A stretch of 64,000 bases of DNA from JACKCD01 sp041390905. Lineage in GTDB: Bacteria > Chloroflexota > Anaerolineae > Promineifilales > Promineifilaceae. Below are positions 9,173 to 16,729 of the stretch, piece by piece; positions within the stretch are counted from its first letter, which is position 1; every line of letters starts with the position of its first letter. Where the stretch lies: contig JAWKPA010000012.1 in assembly GCA_041390905.1 (NCBI GenBank), positions 1,984,001 to 2,048,000 on the forward strand, read 5' to 3'. Below the pieces are notes generated by a model that saw only the letters and a program-made list of their open reading frames with translations, ran no database searches and had not been told where the DNA came from. The position numbers and the translations under genes were made by a program.

Positions 9173-9694
9173 ATGGCTATTTTAGAGATTGTAAAATTAC
9201 CTAACGCTGTATTGCGACAGAAAACACGTCCGGTTACGAAGTTTGATACCGGGCTGCAAAAGCTGATTGATGACATGATTGAGACGATGCGTGAAGCTCC
9301 CGGTGTGGGGCTGGCCGCACCGCAAATTGGTGAACCGCTTAACATGGCGGTCATCGAGACATTGCCAGAAACGGATGATGATGGTAAGGAAGTGGAAGGT
9401 AGCCGCGATTTATACGTCATTGTGAACCCAAAAATTGTGTGGCGGTCGGCCGAAGTTGTGGATGGCATTGAGGGTTGCTTGTCTATTCCCGGCTATGTTG
9501 GTGAAGTGACCCGCCATACGGCAATTCGAGTGCGAGCACAAGACCGCTTTGGGCGCAAAGTGAAGCTGGATATAGAAGGGTGGGATGCCCGGATTTTCCA
9601 GCACGAGATCGATCATCTGAATGGGGAGCTGTATATTGACAAGCTGACATCCCCGGAGAACTTCTGGACGGAAGAGGAGTATGACCGGCGGTAG
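9173..9694 (+). CDS. def: Peptide deformylase
   Basis: This enzyme removes the formyl group from the initiator methionine of nascent proteins at the ribosome. All three signature motifs are present: GVGLAAPQIG, EGCLSIPG (metal-binding cysteine) and HEIDHLNG (two metal-binding histidines and the catalytic glutamate). The length (173 residues) and the start at MAILEIVKLPNAVLRQ fit type I enzymes. An insertion of acidic residues (ETDDDGKEVEGS) sits in the usual variable loop. It precedes gatC by 59 bases, a housekeeping pairing with translation genes. No exact AACGGCCGTT copy lies in or near this gene. Confidence 0.97.
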   Translation: MAILEIVKLPNAVLRQKTRPVTKFDTGLQKLIDDMIETMREAPGVGLAAPQIGEPLNMAVIETLPETDDDGKEVEGSRDLYVIVNPKIVWRSAEVVDGIEGCLSIPGYVGEVTRHTAIRVRAQDRFGRKVKLDIEGWDARIFQHEIDHLNGELYIDKLTSPENFWTEEEYDRR

Positions 9695-9719
9695 AGGTTA
9701 CTGGTGGGACATGTGCCTT

Positions 9720-9747
9720 TTGTTTGTACTGTCGGGGGTGCTATAAT
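9720..9747 (+). promoter_or_regulatory. Putative promoter for a leaderless gatC transcript
   Basis: A perfect TATAAT is at 9742-9747, with a weak TTGTTT at 9720-9725 (16-base spacing). The gatC ATG at 9754 begins only seven bases after the -10 box, where transcription would be expected to start, and no Shine-Dalgarno sequence is visible. This suggests a leaderless or near-leaderless message. Confidence 0.5.
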
Positions 9748-9753
9748 TTTTTC

Positions 9754-10062
9754 ATGATGGCTTTAACCAAAGATGAAGTAACAAAGATTGCCCATTTGGC
9801 ACGGCTGGCGTTAACGGATGAGGAAGTAGCCGAATATCAGCATCAACTGTCTGATATTTTGGACTATGTAGCGATGCTAAGCGAGCTGGATTTGGCCGAT
9901 CTGCCGCCCACAGCCCATGCCGTAGGCCACCTTGTGGCACAGCAAAACGTGATGCGGCCAGATGTGGTGATGCCGTCGCTGCCGATGGATGAGGTGTTGC
10001 ACAACGCGCCGCAGCATGCGCAAAATCAGTTTCAAATTCAAACTGTGCTGGATGATTCCTAA
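9754..10062 (+). CDS. gatC: Asp/Glu-tRNA amidotransferase subunit C
   Basis: This is the small stabilising subunit of the GatCAB complex, which converts misacylated Glu-tRNA(Gln) and Asp-tRNA(Asn) to the correct amides. The 102 residues open with MMALTKDEVTKIAHLARLAL, the typical GatC N-terminus, followed by EVAEYQHQLSDILDYVAMLSELD and the conserved C-terminal MRPDVV...LHNAP segment that wraps around GatA. The ATG pair at 9754/9757 is chosen over an in-frame upstream TTG because family alignment starts there and a TATAAT box immediately precedes it. gatA and gatB are in the same direction but separated by unrelated genes. Confidence 0.95.
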   Translation: MMALTKDEVTKIAHLARLALTDEEVAEYQHQLSDILDYVAMLSELDLADLPPTAHAVGHLVAQQNVMRPDVVMPSLPMDEVLHNAPQHAQNQFQIQTVLDDS

Positions 10063-10079
10063 AGGAATGGATTAAGACG

Positions 10080-10298
10080 ATGACTTTAGCTCTTGAAAAA
10101 GCGTTTAATCAGGTTGCCAAACTGCCGGAGATGGAACAAGATGCTTTTGCTGTCTGGATCATGGCTGAGTTAGAAGCAGAAGCACGTTGGCAACAATTAT
10201 TTGAAAATTCCCAGGATTTGTTAGCTGCCTTAGCTGGTGAAGCTTTGCTGGAATATGACGAGGGAAAAACTGAGTTGCTTGACCCTGACACGCTATGA
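10080..10298 (+). CDS. Putative type II antitoxin
   Basis: This small acidic protein of 72 residues starts MTLALEKAFNQVAKLPEMEQ and ends with EALLEYDEGKTELLDPDTL. The pattern of two helical halves and a DP-containing C-terminus is that of small antitoxins commonly encoded ahead of RelE/ParE-type toxins. Its stop codon overlaps the ATG of the downstream toxin remnant (ATGA at 10295-10298), the typical coupled arrangement. The downstream toxin is broken, so this antitoxin may be an orphan. It carries no AACGGCCGTT site. The family call comes from resemblance and context, not a diagnostic motif. Confidence 0.65.
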   Translation: MTLALEKAFNQVAKLPEMEQDAFAVWIMAELEAEARWQQLFENSQDLLAALAGEALLEYDEGKTELLDPDTL

Positions 10299-10565
10299 AG
10301 TCGCATACAACGGAGCAATTTAGAAAGTTGTTGGGTTTGCTGCCAAGGTAAACCCGGCAGCAAGCACGTGAAGCTTATCGTTTTATTCCGCCAAAATCCA
10401 TATCACCCCAGCTTGCGCTTTAAAAAGATTCATGCGACCCAACCGATCTATTCTGCTAGAGTTAACAAAGATTGCCGTGCTGTTGGCATTATGAAAGGTG
10501 ATACGATTATCTGGTTTTGGATTGGCCCTCACCATGAGTATGATAAGTTGCTGAAACAATTTTGA
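10295..10565 (+). pseudogene. RelE/ParE-like toxin, inactivated by nonsense and frameshift
   Basis: From the ATG overlapping the antitoxin stop, the frame reads MKSHTTEQFRKLLGLLPR and then meets TAA at 10349. Reading through gives TRQQAREAYRF, but a run of four T (about 10380-10384) shifts the frame. The rest of the toxin (FRQNPYHPSLRFKKI, ...DTIIWFWIGPHHEYDKLL) continues in another frame to the stop at 10565. Joined, the pieces give a normal toxin of about 90 residues, so at least two lesions separate them. An internal GTG at 10368 opens the second piece but would lack the N-terminal helix. A sequencing or assembly error could explain the T-run but not also the stop. Confidence 0.75.
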
Positions 10566-10607
10566 GGTCATATGATAGGTAGAGTGAGAGAGCGATAAGA
10601 AGTCATG

Positions 10608-10631
10608 ACAGGGCTAAGCGTCCTGTTTTTT
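10608..10631 (+). terminator. Intrinsic terminator after the toxin remnant
   Basis: ACAGGGC (10608-10614) pairs with GTCCTGT (10620-10626) around a five-base loop, allowing one G-T pair, and is followed by a run of T to 10631. Confidence 0.55.
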
Positions 10632-10683
10632 GCGAATGCAGTTAAGAAGGAGCAGATTTTGTTACGTATTGCTCCTTTTGAAA

Positions 10684-10734
10684 TTAGAGGTGGAGGTCGC
10701 TGGTTTCCAATCTCCAATCCCCAATCTCCAATAA
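10684..10734. repeat. Heptamer repeat upstream of gatA
   Basis: CCAATCT-type 7-base units repeat three times before the gatA start, preceded by a short inverse (TTAGAGGTGGAGG). It belongs to the same family as the repeats at 13089, 43081, 46950 and 62347. The start codon of gatA follows within a few bases, with no visible ribosome-binding site. Confidence 0.65.
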
Positions 10735-10738
10735 CCCA

Positions 10739-12199
10739 ATGGATTTAACAACACTTACTTTAACTGAATTACGTGATGCACTGTGGGCTGGGCAGGTGAC
10801 CAGCGTGGCGGCGACCGAGGCGATGCTGGATCGCATTGTGGCGGTGGACAATGAGGTCAAGAGCTTTTTGACTGTGACCGATGAGCTGGCGCTGGAACAG
10901 GCGGCGGCGGCGGATGCGCGGCTGGCGGCGGGGGAACGCACCCCTTTGCTGGGGGTGCCGGTGGCCGTGAAGGATATGTTTTGCACGCGGGGGGTGGCGA
11001 CGACGGCCGGCAGCAAGATTTTGGAGGGGTTTGTGCCGCCTTATAATGCCTTTGTGGTGGACAAGCTGGCAGAGGCGGGGGCGGTGCTGCTGGGCAAGAC
11101 CAATACCGATGAGTTTGCGATGGGGTCTTCGACGGAAACGTCGGCTTATTTTGCGACCCATAACCCGTGGGATTTGGAGCGAGTGCCGGGTGGGAGCAGC
11201 GGCGGCAGCGCGGCGGCGGTGGCCGGTCGGATGGCGTATGCGGCGTTTGGCACGGACACGGGCGGCAGTGTGCGGCAACCGGCTTCGTTTTGCAATATTG
11301 TGGGGCTGCGGCCAACCTATGGGCGGATGTCGCGCTGGGGGGTGGTGGCTTATGCCTCGTCGCTGGACCAGGTGGGGGTGTTTGGGCGGACGGTGGCGGA
11401 TGTGACGGCGATGTTTCAGGCAACGGCCGGTTTTGACCCCCGCGACTCGACCTCGCTTAACGTGCCGGTGTCGGACTATGAAGCGGCGTTGACGGGCGAC
11501 ATTCGCGGGCTGCGGGTGGGGGTGCCGAAAGAGTATTTTATTGACGGGCTGGATGGGGAGGTGGAAACGGCCGTTCGTGCCGCCATTGACAAACTGGCCG
11601 ACCTGGGTGCCGACATTCGTGAAATCAGCCTGCCCCATTCCCGCTACGCCCTGCCCATTTATTACCTGATTGCCACCGCCGAAGCCAGCACCAATCTGGC
11701 GCGGTATGACGGTGTGCGCTATGGGCCGCGTGTGGCCGGGGCCGATGTGATTGATTCGGTGCAAAAGACGCGGGCACTGTTTGGGGCGGAAACCAAGAAG
11801 CGGATTATGCTGGGAACCTATGCCTTGAGCACTGGCTACTATGATGAATATTATGGCAAGGCGTTGCAGGGTCGGACGCTGATTATCAATGATTTCAAGA
11901 AGGCATTTGAGCAGGTGGATGTGATTGCCGGGCCGGTTAGCCCGACGACGGCGTTTAAGCTGGGCGAGAAGGTGAACGATTCGTTGGCGCTGTTTCTGGC
12001 CGATATTTTTACGCTGCCGCTGAATTTGAGCGCAAGCTGTGGGCTATCGGTGCCGTGTGGCTTTGATGGGCAGGGGCTGCCGATTGGCCTGCAGTTGATT
12101 GGCAACACGCTGCAAGAGGCGACGATTTTGAATGCGGCGTTTGCCTATGAGCAGGCGATGGATTGGCGTTTGCGGGTTCCGGTGATCGGTAATCGGTAA
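10739..12199 (+). CDS. gatA: Asp/Glu-tRNA amidotransferase subunit A
   Basis: This is the amidase subunit of GatCAB, which hydrolyses glutamine and delivers ammonia to the mischarged tRNA. The 486 residues carry the amidase signature catalytic triad: the lysine in GVPVAVKDMF (K78), the cis-serine in PGGSSGGSAAAVAG, and the nucleophile serine in GTDTGGSVRQPASF. Length and motif order are normal. The last codons (VIGNR) are encoded by the first units of the heptamer repeat that follows, so the repeat has reached or supplied the stop codon. The composition is strongly G-rich up to the AACGGCCGTT at about 11566 and C-rich just after it. Confidence 0.97.
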   Translation: MDLTTLTLTELRDALWAGQVTSVAATEAMLDRIVAVDNEVKSFLTVTDELALEQAAAADARLAAGERTPLLGVPVAVKDMFCTRGVATTAGSKILEGFVPPYNAFVVDKLAEAGAVLLGKTNTDEFAMGSSTETSAYFATHNPWDLERVPGGSSGGSAAAVAGRMAYAAFGTDTGGSVRQPASFCNIVGLRPTYGRMSRWGVVAYASSLDQVGVFGRTVADVTAMFQATAGFDPRDSTSLNVPVSDYEAALTGDIRGLRVGVPKEYFIDGLDGEVETAVRAAIDKLADLGADIREISLPHSRYALPIYYLIATAEASTNLARYDGVRYGPRVAGADVIDSVQKTRALFGAETKKRIMLGTYALSTGYYDEYYGKALQGRTLIINDFKKAFEQVDVIAGPVSPTTAFKLGEKVNDSLALFLADIFTLPLNLSASCGLSVPCGFDGQGLPIGLQLIGNTLQEATILNAAFAYEQAMDWRLRVPVIGNR

Positions 12200-12249
12200 T
12201 CGGTAATCGGTTGCCGACACTGATAACTGATTACTGGTTACTGATTACT
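12182..12249. repeat. Heptamer-repeat hairpin at the gatA stop codon
   Basis: GGTAATC repeats from 12182 are followed by inverse ACTGATT/GGTTACT units up to 12249, able to fold into a long imperfect stem. The left arm encodes the last residues and stop of gatA; the right arm ends ten bases before the next start codon. Confidence 0.8.
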
Positions 12250-12258
12250 TTCTGCAAA

Positions 12259-13098
12259 ATGAGGGCGATTTTAAAGTTTACGGGATATGAGGTGGATTTA
12301 CGGCCGTTTGTCACCAACCGACATCCGGCATTGCTGCCGCTTGCCAACAGCACGCTGCTGGGGCATACGGTGGCGGAGTTGGCCGAGGCGGGGGTGACGG
12401 AGCTGGTGCTGGTGGGCAGCGGTCTGGGAACGGTGATGGGGTGGCTGGGGACGGCGTGGCCGGGGCTGCGGGTGATTGTGGCGGGGTCGGTGGCGGCGGG
12501 AATGGGGGAAACGGCCGTTTTTCTTCTCACGGCCCACACCGCTTTTGACATCCGCTGGGCTTCGTTTGCCGCGTCCAAAGCTGATTTTATCCATTGGCCG
12601 TCGGAAGAAGCGGGGGCGACGGGGGTTTACTGGTTTCGCAGTGGCAAACAGGCGGCGCGGGTAATGGGACAAACGGCCGTTTGGCAAGACTTTCCCCAAT
12701 TGGCTGCTGCCGCCGGAGTGCGCGTCGAGCAGCAAGCCCCCGATTTTTGCGCCCCCGTTGACTCGGTGGCAACGTGGCTCCACGCCAACGAACGGCTGCT
12801 GGGGCTGGGGTTTGCCAGTGAGGACGCAATTGAGCGGGGGTATGGCGAGGAGTTTACGGTGCTGCCGCCGGTGTTTGTGGCAGAAACGGCCGTTGTGGAA
12901 AAATGCGTCATCGGCCCCTTCGTCGCCATCGGCCCCGATGCCGTCGTGCGTGAATCTGTTTTGACCAACTGCATCATTGACGCGGAAGCCCAGGTCGAAA
13001 ATGTGGTACTGGATCGCTCGATTGTGGGAAAAGGTGGGGTGATAAACGGCCGTAAACAATCGTTACTATTGAATGATGATGAGGTGGCTGGAGATTAG
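12259..13098 (+). CDS. Nucleotidyltransferase-like protein with left-handed beta-helix tail
   Basis: This 279-residue protein resembles sugar-phosphate nucleotidylyltransferases: HPALLPLANSTLLGHTVAELAEAGVTELVLVGSG matches the fold that positions the sugar phosphate, and the C-terminus (around 205-265) has hexapeptide-type repeats (VIGPFVAIGPDAVV, VLTNCIIDAEAQVEN, VLDRSIVG). The glycine-rich GGxGTRL nucleotide loop expected at the N-terminus is absent (the protein starts MRAILKFTGYEVDLRPF), so catalysis is doubtful and a regulatory or divergent role is possible. The start at 12259 is chosen because the upstream in-frame extension is encoded by the heptamer repeat. The stop codon lies within another heptamer repeat. 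Three AACGGCCGTT sites fall in the gene. Confidence 0.65.
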   Translation: MRAILKFTGYEVDLRPFVTNRHPALLPLANSTLLGHTVAELAEAGVTELVLVGSGLGTVMGWLGTAWPGLRVIVAGSVAAGMGETAVFLLTAHTAFDIRWASFAASKADFIHWPSEEAGATGVYWFRSGKQAARVMGQTAVWQDFPQLAAAAGVRVEQQAPDFCAPVDSVATWLHANERLLGLGFASEDAIERGYGEEFTVLPPVFVAETAVVEKCVIGPFVAIGPDAVVRESVLTNCIIDAEAQVENVVLDRSIVGKGGVINGRKQSLLLNDDEVAGD

Positions 13099-13146
13099 GG
13101 ACTGGAGATTAACCTTCTTGAATCTCCAATCTCCAATCTCTAATCC
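13089..13146. repeat. Heptamer-repeat hairpin before the aminotransferase gene
   Basis: Two GGAGATT units face three AATCTCC units around a short loop. The left arm overlaps the stop codon of the upstream gene. Confidence 0.8.
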
Positions 13147-13164
13147 CCTCTTGTTGAGGAAAAC

Positions 13165-14331
<1,167 letters not shown>

Positions 14332-14336
14332 AAGCT

Positions 14337-14360
14337 GTGGTACACTGTGTGGTACACTGT
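14337..14360 (+). promoter_or_regulatory. Tandem 12-base repeat, candidate toxin-antitoxin operator
   Basis: GTGGTACACTGT occurs twice with no spacer (14337-14348 and 14349-14360), 27 bases ahead of the DUF433-type antitoxin start. Antitoxins usually repress their own promoter through repeated half-sites, so this is a plausible operator; the function is inferred. Confidence 0.5.
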
Positions 14361-14386
14361 GGGGCATAACTTTTGAGGGTAGCAAA

Positions 14387-14635
14387 ATGAATCAACACGA
14401 TTGGTTAGAACGTATTCAACTCAATCCAAAGATTATGGTGGGCAAGCCGGTGATTAAAGGGACGAGAATACCGGTTGATCTGCTCGTGCGAATGGTTGCT
14501 CAAGGTGTCAGCGAGGCTGAAATTCTTGAGGAATATCCCCGTCTTGAGCTTGCGGATATTCGCGCTGCATTGTCATATGCTGCTATGTTGGTTGCTCAAG
14601 ACGAAATTTTTCCATTGCAGTTGCAACCATTGTAG
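14387..14635 (+). CDS. DUF433-family antitoxin
   Basis: This 82-residue protein contains the DUF433 core: NPKIMVGKPVIKGTRIPVDLLVRMVAQG, then SEAEILEEYPRLELADIRAALSYA. These proteins bind DNA through a winged-helix-like fold and are the usual antitoxin partners of small PIN-like (DUF5615) proteins, one of which follows two bases downstream. The ATG at 14387 begins the conserved domain; a much longer open frame upstream merely runs back through the aminotransferase gene. A tandem 12-base repeat upstream may be its operator. Confidence 0.9.
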   Translation: MNQHDWLERIQLNPKIMVGKPVIKGTRIPVDLLVRMVAQGVSEAEILEEYPRLELADIRAALSYAAMLVAQDEIFPLQLQPL

Positions 14636-14637
14636 CT

Positions 14638-14994
14638 ATGCGTTTTATCGTAGATGAATCTACCGGGTTTGCTGTAGCCCACTGTTTAGAACAACTGGGG
14701 CATGATGTGGTAATTGTCGCTGAGTTAATGCCAGAGGCTATTGACAGCGATATTTTATCCCGCGCTGTGGCTGAGAAGCGCATTGTTGTTACCAACGATA
14801 AAGATTTTGGCGAACTTGTTTTTCGGAGCGGACAAGCTCATTATGGCGTGGTTTTGCTACGGTTACAAGAAGATAATCGAGCCAATCGAGTTTTGGTTGT
14901 TGAAAGCTTGTTAGCCCAGTATGGCGATCATTTACCGGGAAGATTTACAGTTGTTACTGAGCAAAATATACGGTTTCGTCCTAAAATAACCTAA
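14638..14994 (+). CDS. DUF5615 PIN-like toxin
   Basis: This 118-residue protein is a minimal PIN-fold nuclease candidate. It begins MRFIVDESTGFAVAHCLEQLGHDVV (acidic residues D6/E7), contains AVAEKRIVVTNDKDFGELVF, with the second acidic cluster TNDKDFGE typical of Mut7-C/DUF5615 proteins, and ends in a beta-rich segment (GRFTVVTEQNIRF). In such pairs it would cleave RNA unless bound by the DUF433 partner, from which it is separated by two bases. The DNA is less GC-rich than the flanking gat genes and has no AACGGCCGTT site, consistent with later acquisition. Confidence 0.88.
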   Translation: MRFIVDESTGFAVAHCLEQLGHDVVIVAELMPEAIDSDILSRAVAEKRIVVTNDKDFGELVFRSGQAHYGVVLLRLQEDNRANRVLVVESLLAQYGDHLPGRFTVVTEQNIRFRPKIT

Positions 14995-15042
14995 TCTTGA
15001 GTGGTCTGTTAATCATGAACCTCTCGTTACATTAATTAACTA

Positions 15043-16497
15043 ATGAGTAAATATGAAGCGGTCATTGGCCTGGAGATTCATGCCGAGCTGATGACAAAGT
15101 CGAAGATGTTTTGTGGTTGCCGGGTGGTAGACAGTGTGGAGGCGGCGCCAAATACGGCCGTTTGTCCTGTGTGTCTGGGTATGCCCGGCATGTTGCCCGT
15201 GATTAACGCGCAGGCGGTGGAATATGCGCTGCGGGTGGCGTTGGCGTTGAATTGCTCCATCAACCTGCATAATGTGTTTGCGCGAAAAAATTATTTTTAT
15301 CCTGATTTGCCCAAAAGCTACCAGATTAGCCAGTATGAATTGCCTTTGGGGGTGAAGGGGTGGCTGGATGTGGAGCTGGAAAATGGGGAGACGAAGCGCA
15401 TTGGGATTCGGCGGGTGCATATGGAAGAGGACACCGGCAAGCTGACCCATTCGGATGGGGGTGGCTCGCTGGTGGACTATAACCGGTCGAGTGTGCCGCT
15501 GCTGGAGATTGTGTCGGAGCCGGATATTCGTTCGGGCGAGGAGGCGCGGGCGTATGCGACGCGGATTCGGCAGATTTTGCGCTATTTGGAAGTGAATTCG
15601 GGTGACATGGAGAAAGGGGTGTTTCGCGTGGAGCCAAACATCAGCATTCGACCGGTTGGGACGACGGCGTTTGGCACGCGCACTGAGCTGAAAAACCTGA
15701 ACAGCTTCCGCGTGCTGGCTGATGGCACTGATTATGAGCTGGCGCGGCAGGCGGCGATTTTGGACGCAGGCGGCAAGGTGGTGCAGGAGACGCGGGGGTG
15801 GCATGAGGGGCGGCGGGAGACGTTTAGCCAGCGGGTGAAGGAGGAGGCGGAGGATTACCGTTATTTGCCTGACCCGGATTTGCCGCCGCTGCATTTGGAT
15901 GGGGCGTGGGTGGAGGAGGTGCGGGCGGCACTGCCGGAGCTGCCGCAGGCGAAGCTGGCGCGGTATCGGGCGGATTTTGGCTTGTCGGCGTATGATGCGG
16001 CGGTGTTGACGGAGGATCGGGCGGTGGCGACGTGGTTTGAAACGGCCGTTTCCACCCCCCCACACCTCAACCCCAAAACCATCGCCAACTGGGTCATCAA
16101 CGAGCTGTTCCGCCTGATGAACGAAAGCAAGCAAAGCATTGACGAGATGCGCGTCTCGCCGGCCGGGCTGGTGGAATTGATTGGGCTGGTGGAAAAGCAG
16201 ACCATCAACAACAACACCGGCAAGGAGGTGTTGGCGGAGATGTTTGCTACGGGGCAGAGCGGAACGGCCGTTGTTGAAGCCAAAGGGCTTGCCCAAATTT
16301 CCGACGAGGCCGCCCTCACCGCCACGATTGAGCAAATTTTGGCCGATAACGCCGCCATGGTTGAGCGATTTGTGAATGGTGAAGCCAAGCTGCGCGGCTT
16401 TTTTATGGGGCAGGTGATGCAGGCCACACAAGGCAAGGCCAACCCCAAACTGGTTAACCAACTGTTGGGGCAGGCACTGACCAAGACCGGAAAATGA
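15043..16497 (+). CDS. gatB: Asp/Glu-tRNA amidotransferase subunit B
   Basis: This is the tRNA-binding and kinase-like subunit of GatCAB, which activates the misacylated residue with ATP. The 484 residues match the family: N-terminal YEAVIGLEIHAELMTKSKMF, CPVCLGMPGMLPVIN, the HMEEDTGKLTH and VDYNRSSVPLLEIVSEPD motifs, and the C-terminal YqeY-like helical tail ending in GQVMQATQGKANPKLVNQLL. It is followed by a good intrinsic terminator. The gene shows a clear strand-composition switch at both its AACGGCCGTT sites (about 16041 and 16263). Confidence 0.97.
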   Translation: MSKYEAVIGLEIHAELMTKSKMFCGCRVVDSVEAAPNTAVCPVCLGMPGMLPVINAQAVEYALRVALALNCSINLHNVFARKNYFYPDLPKSYQISQYELPLGVKGWLDVELENGETKRIGIRRVHMEEDTGKLTHSDGGGSLVDYNRSSVPLLEIVSEPDIRSGEEARAYATRIRQILRYLEVNSGDMEKGVFRVEPNISIRPVGTTAFGTRTELKNLNSFRVLADGTDYELARQAAILDAGGKVVQETRGWHEGRRETFSQRVKEEAEDYRYLPDPDLPPLHLDGAWVEEVRAALPELPQAKLARYRADFGLSAYDAAVLTEDRAVATWFETAVSTPPHLNPKTIANWVINELFRLMNESKQSIDEMRVSPAGLVELIGLVEKQTINNNTGKEVLAEMFATGQSGTAVVEAKGLAQISDEAALTATIEQILADNAAMVERFVNGEAKLRGFFMGQVMQATQGKANPKLVNQLLGQALTKTGK

Positions 16498-16503
16498 GCC
16501 GAT

Positions 16504-16530
16504 GACCCCACAAAGGTGGGGTCTTTTTTT
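16504..16530 (+). terminator. Intrinsic terminator of gatB
   Basis: GACCCCAC (16504-16511) pairs perfectly with GTGGGGTC (16516-16523) around AAAG and is followed by seven T (16524-16530). Confidence 0.9.
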
Positions 16531-16646
16531 GCCGATTAGTCACGTTTTCTTAACGTGACCGCCTCCGTTTCATGTTATCATTGGCCTATTTCCAATGAGG
16601 TATTGATTTGTTAACCCTTTAAGAGGCATTGCAGATGAATGAAAGC

Positions 16647-16683
16647 GTAGCCGAGCTTTCCGAAGCTCGCTCCCCTCGGCTAC
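16647..16683. repeat. GTAGCCGAG inverted-repeat element, copy 1
   Basis: GTAGCCGAG at 16647-16655 is inverted as CTCGGCTAC at 16675-16683, enclosing AAGCTCGCTC. The same arms and inner sequence recur at 21058-21146. It lies between the gatB terminator and the first sensor gene. Confidence 0.65.
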
Positions 16684-16729
16684 AGCTGGCAATCGCTTCT
16701 TGAAGGGTTTGCTACCAGGAAAGCAGGTA

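Noticed and set aside
10769..11764. 331-codon minus-strand frame opposite gatA
   Set aside because: Same explanation: low-complexity His/Arg-rich shadow of a conserved amidase gene.
15040..16461. 473-codon open frame on the minus strand, antisense to gatB
   Set aside because: It is the mirror of a well-supported gene; its translation is rich in His, Arg and Pro with no domain, as expected from GC-rich antisense sequence.
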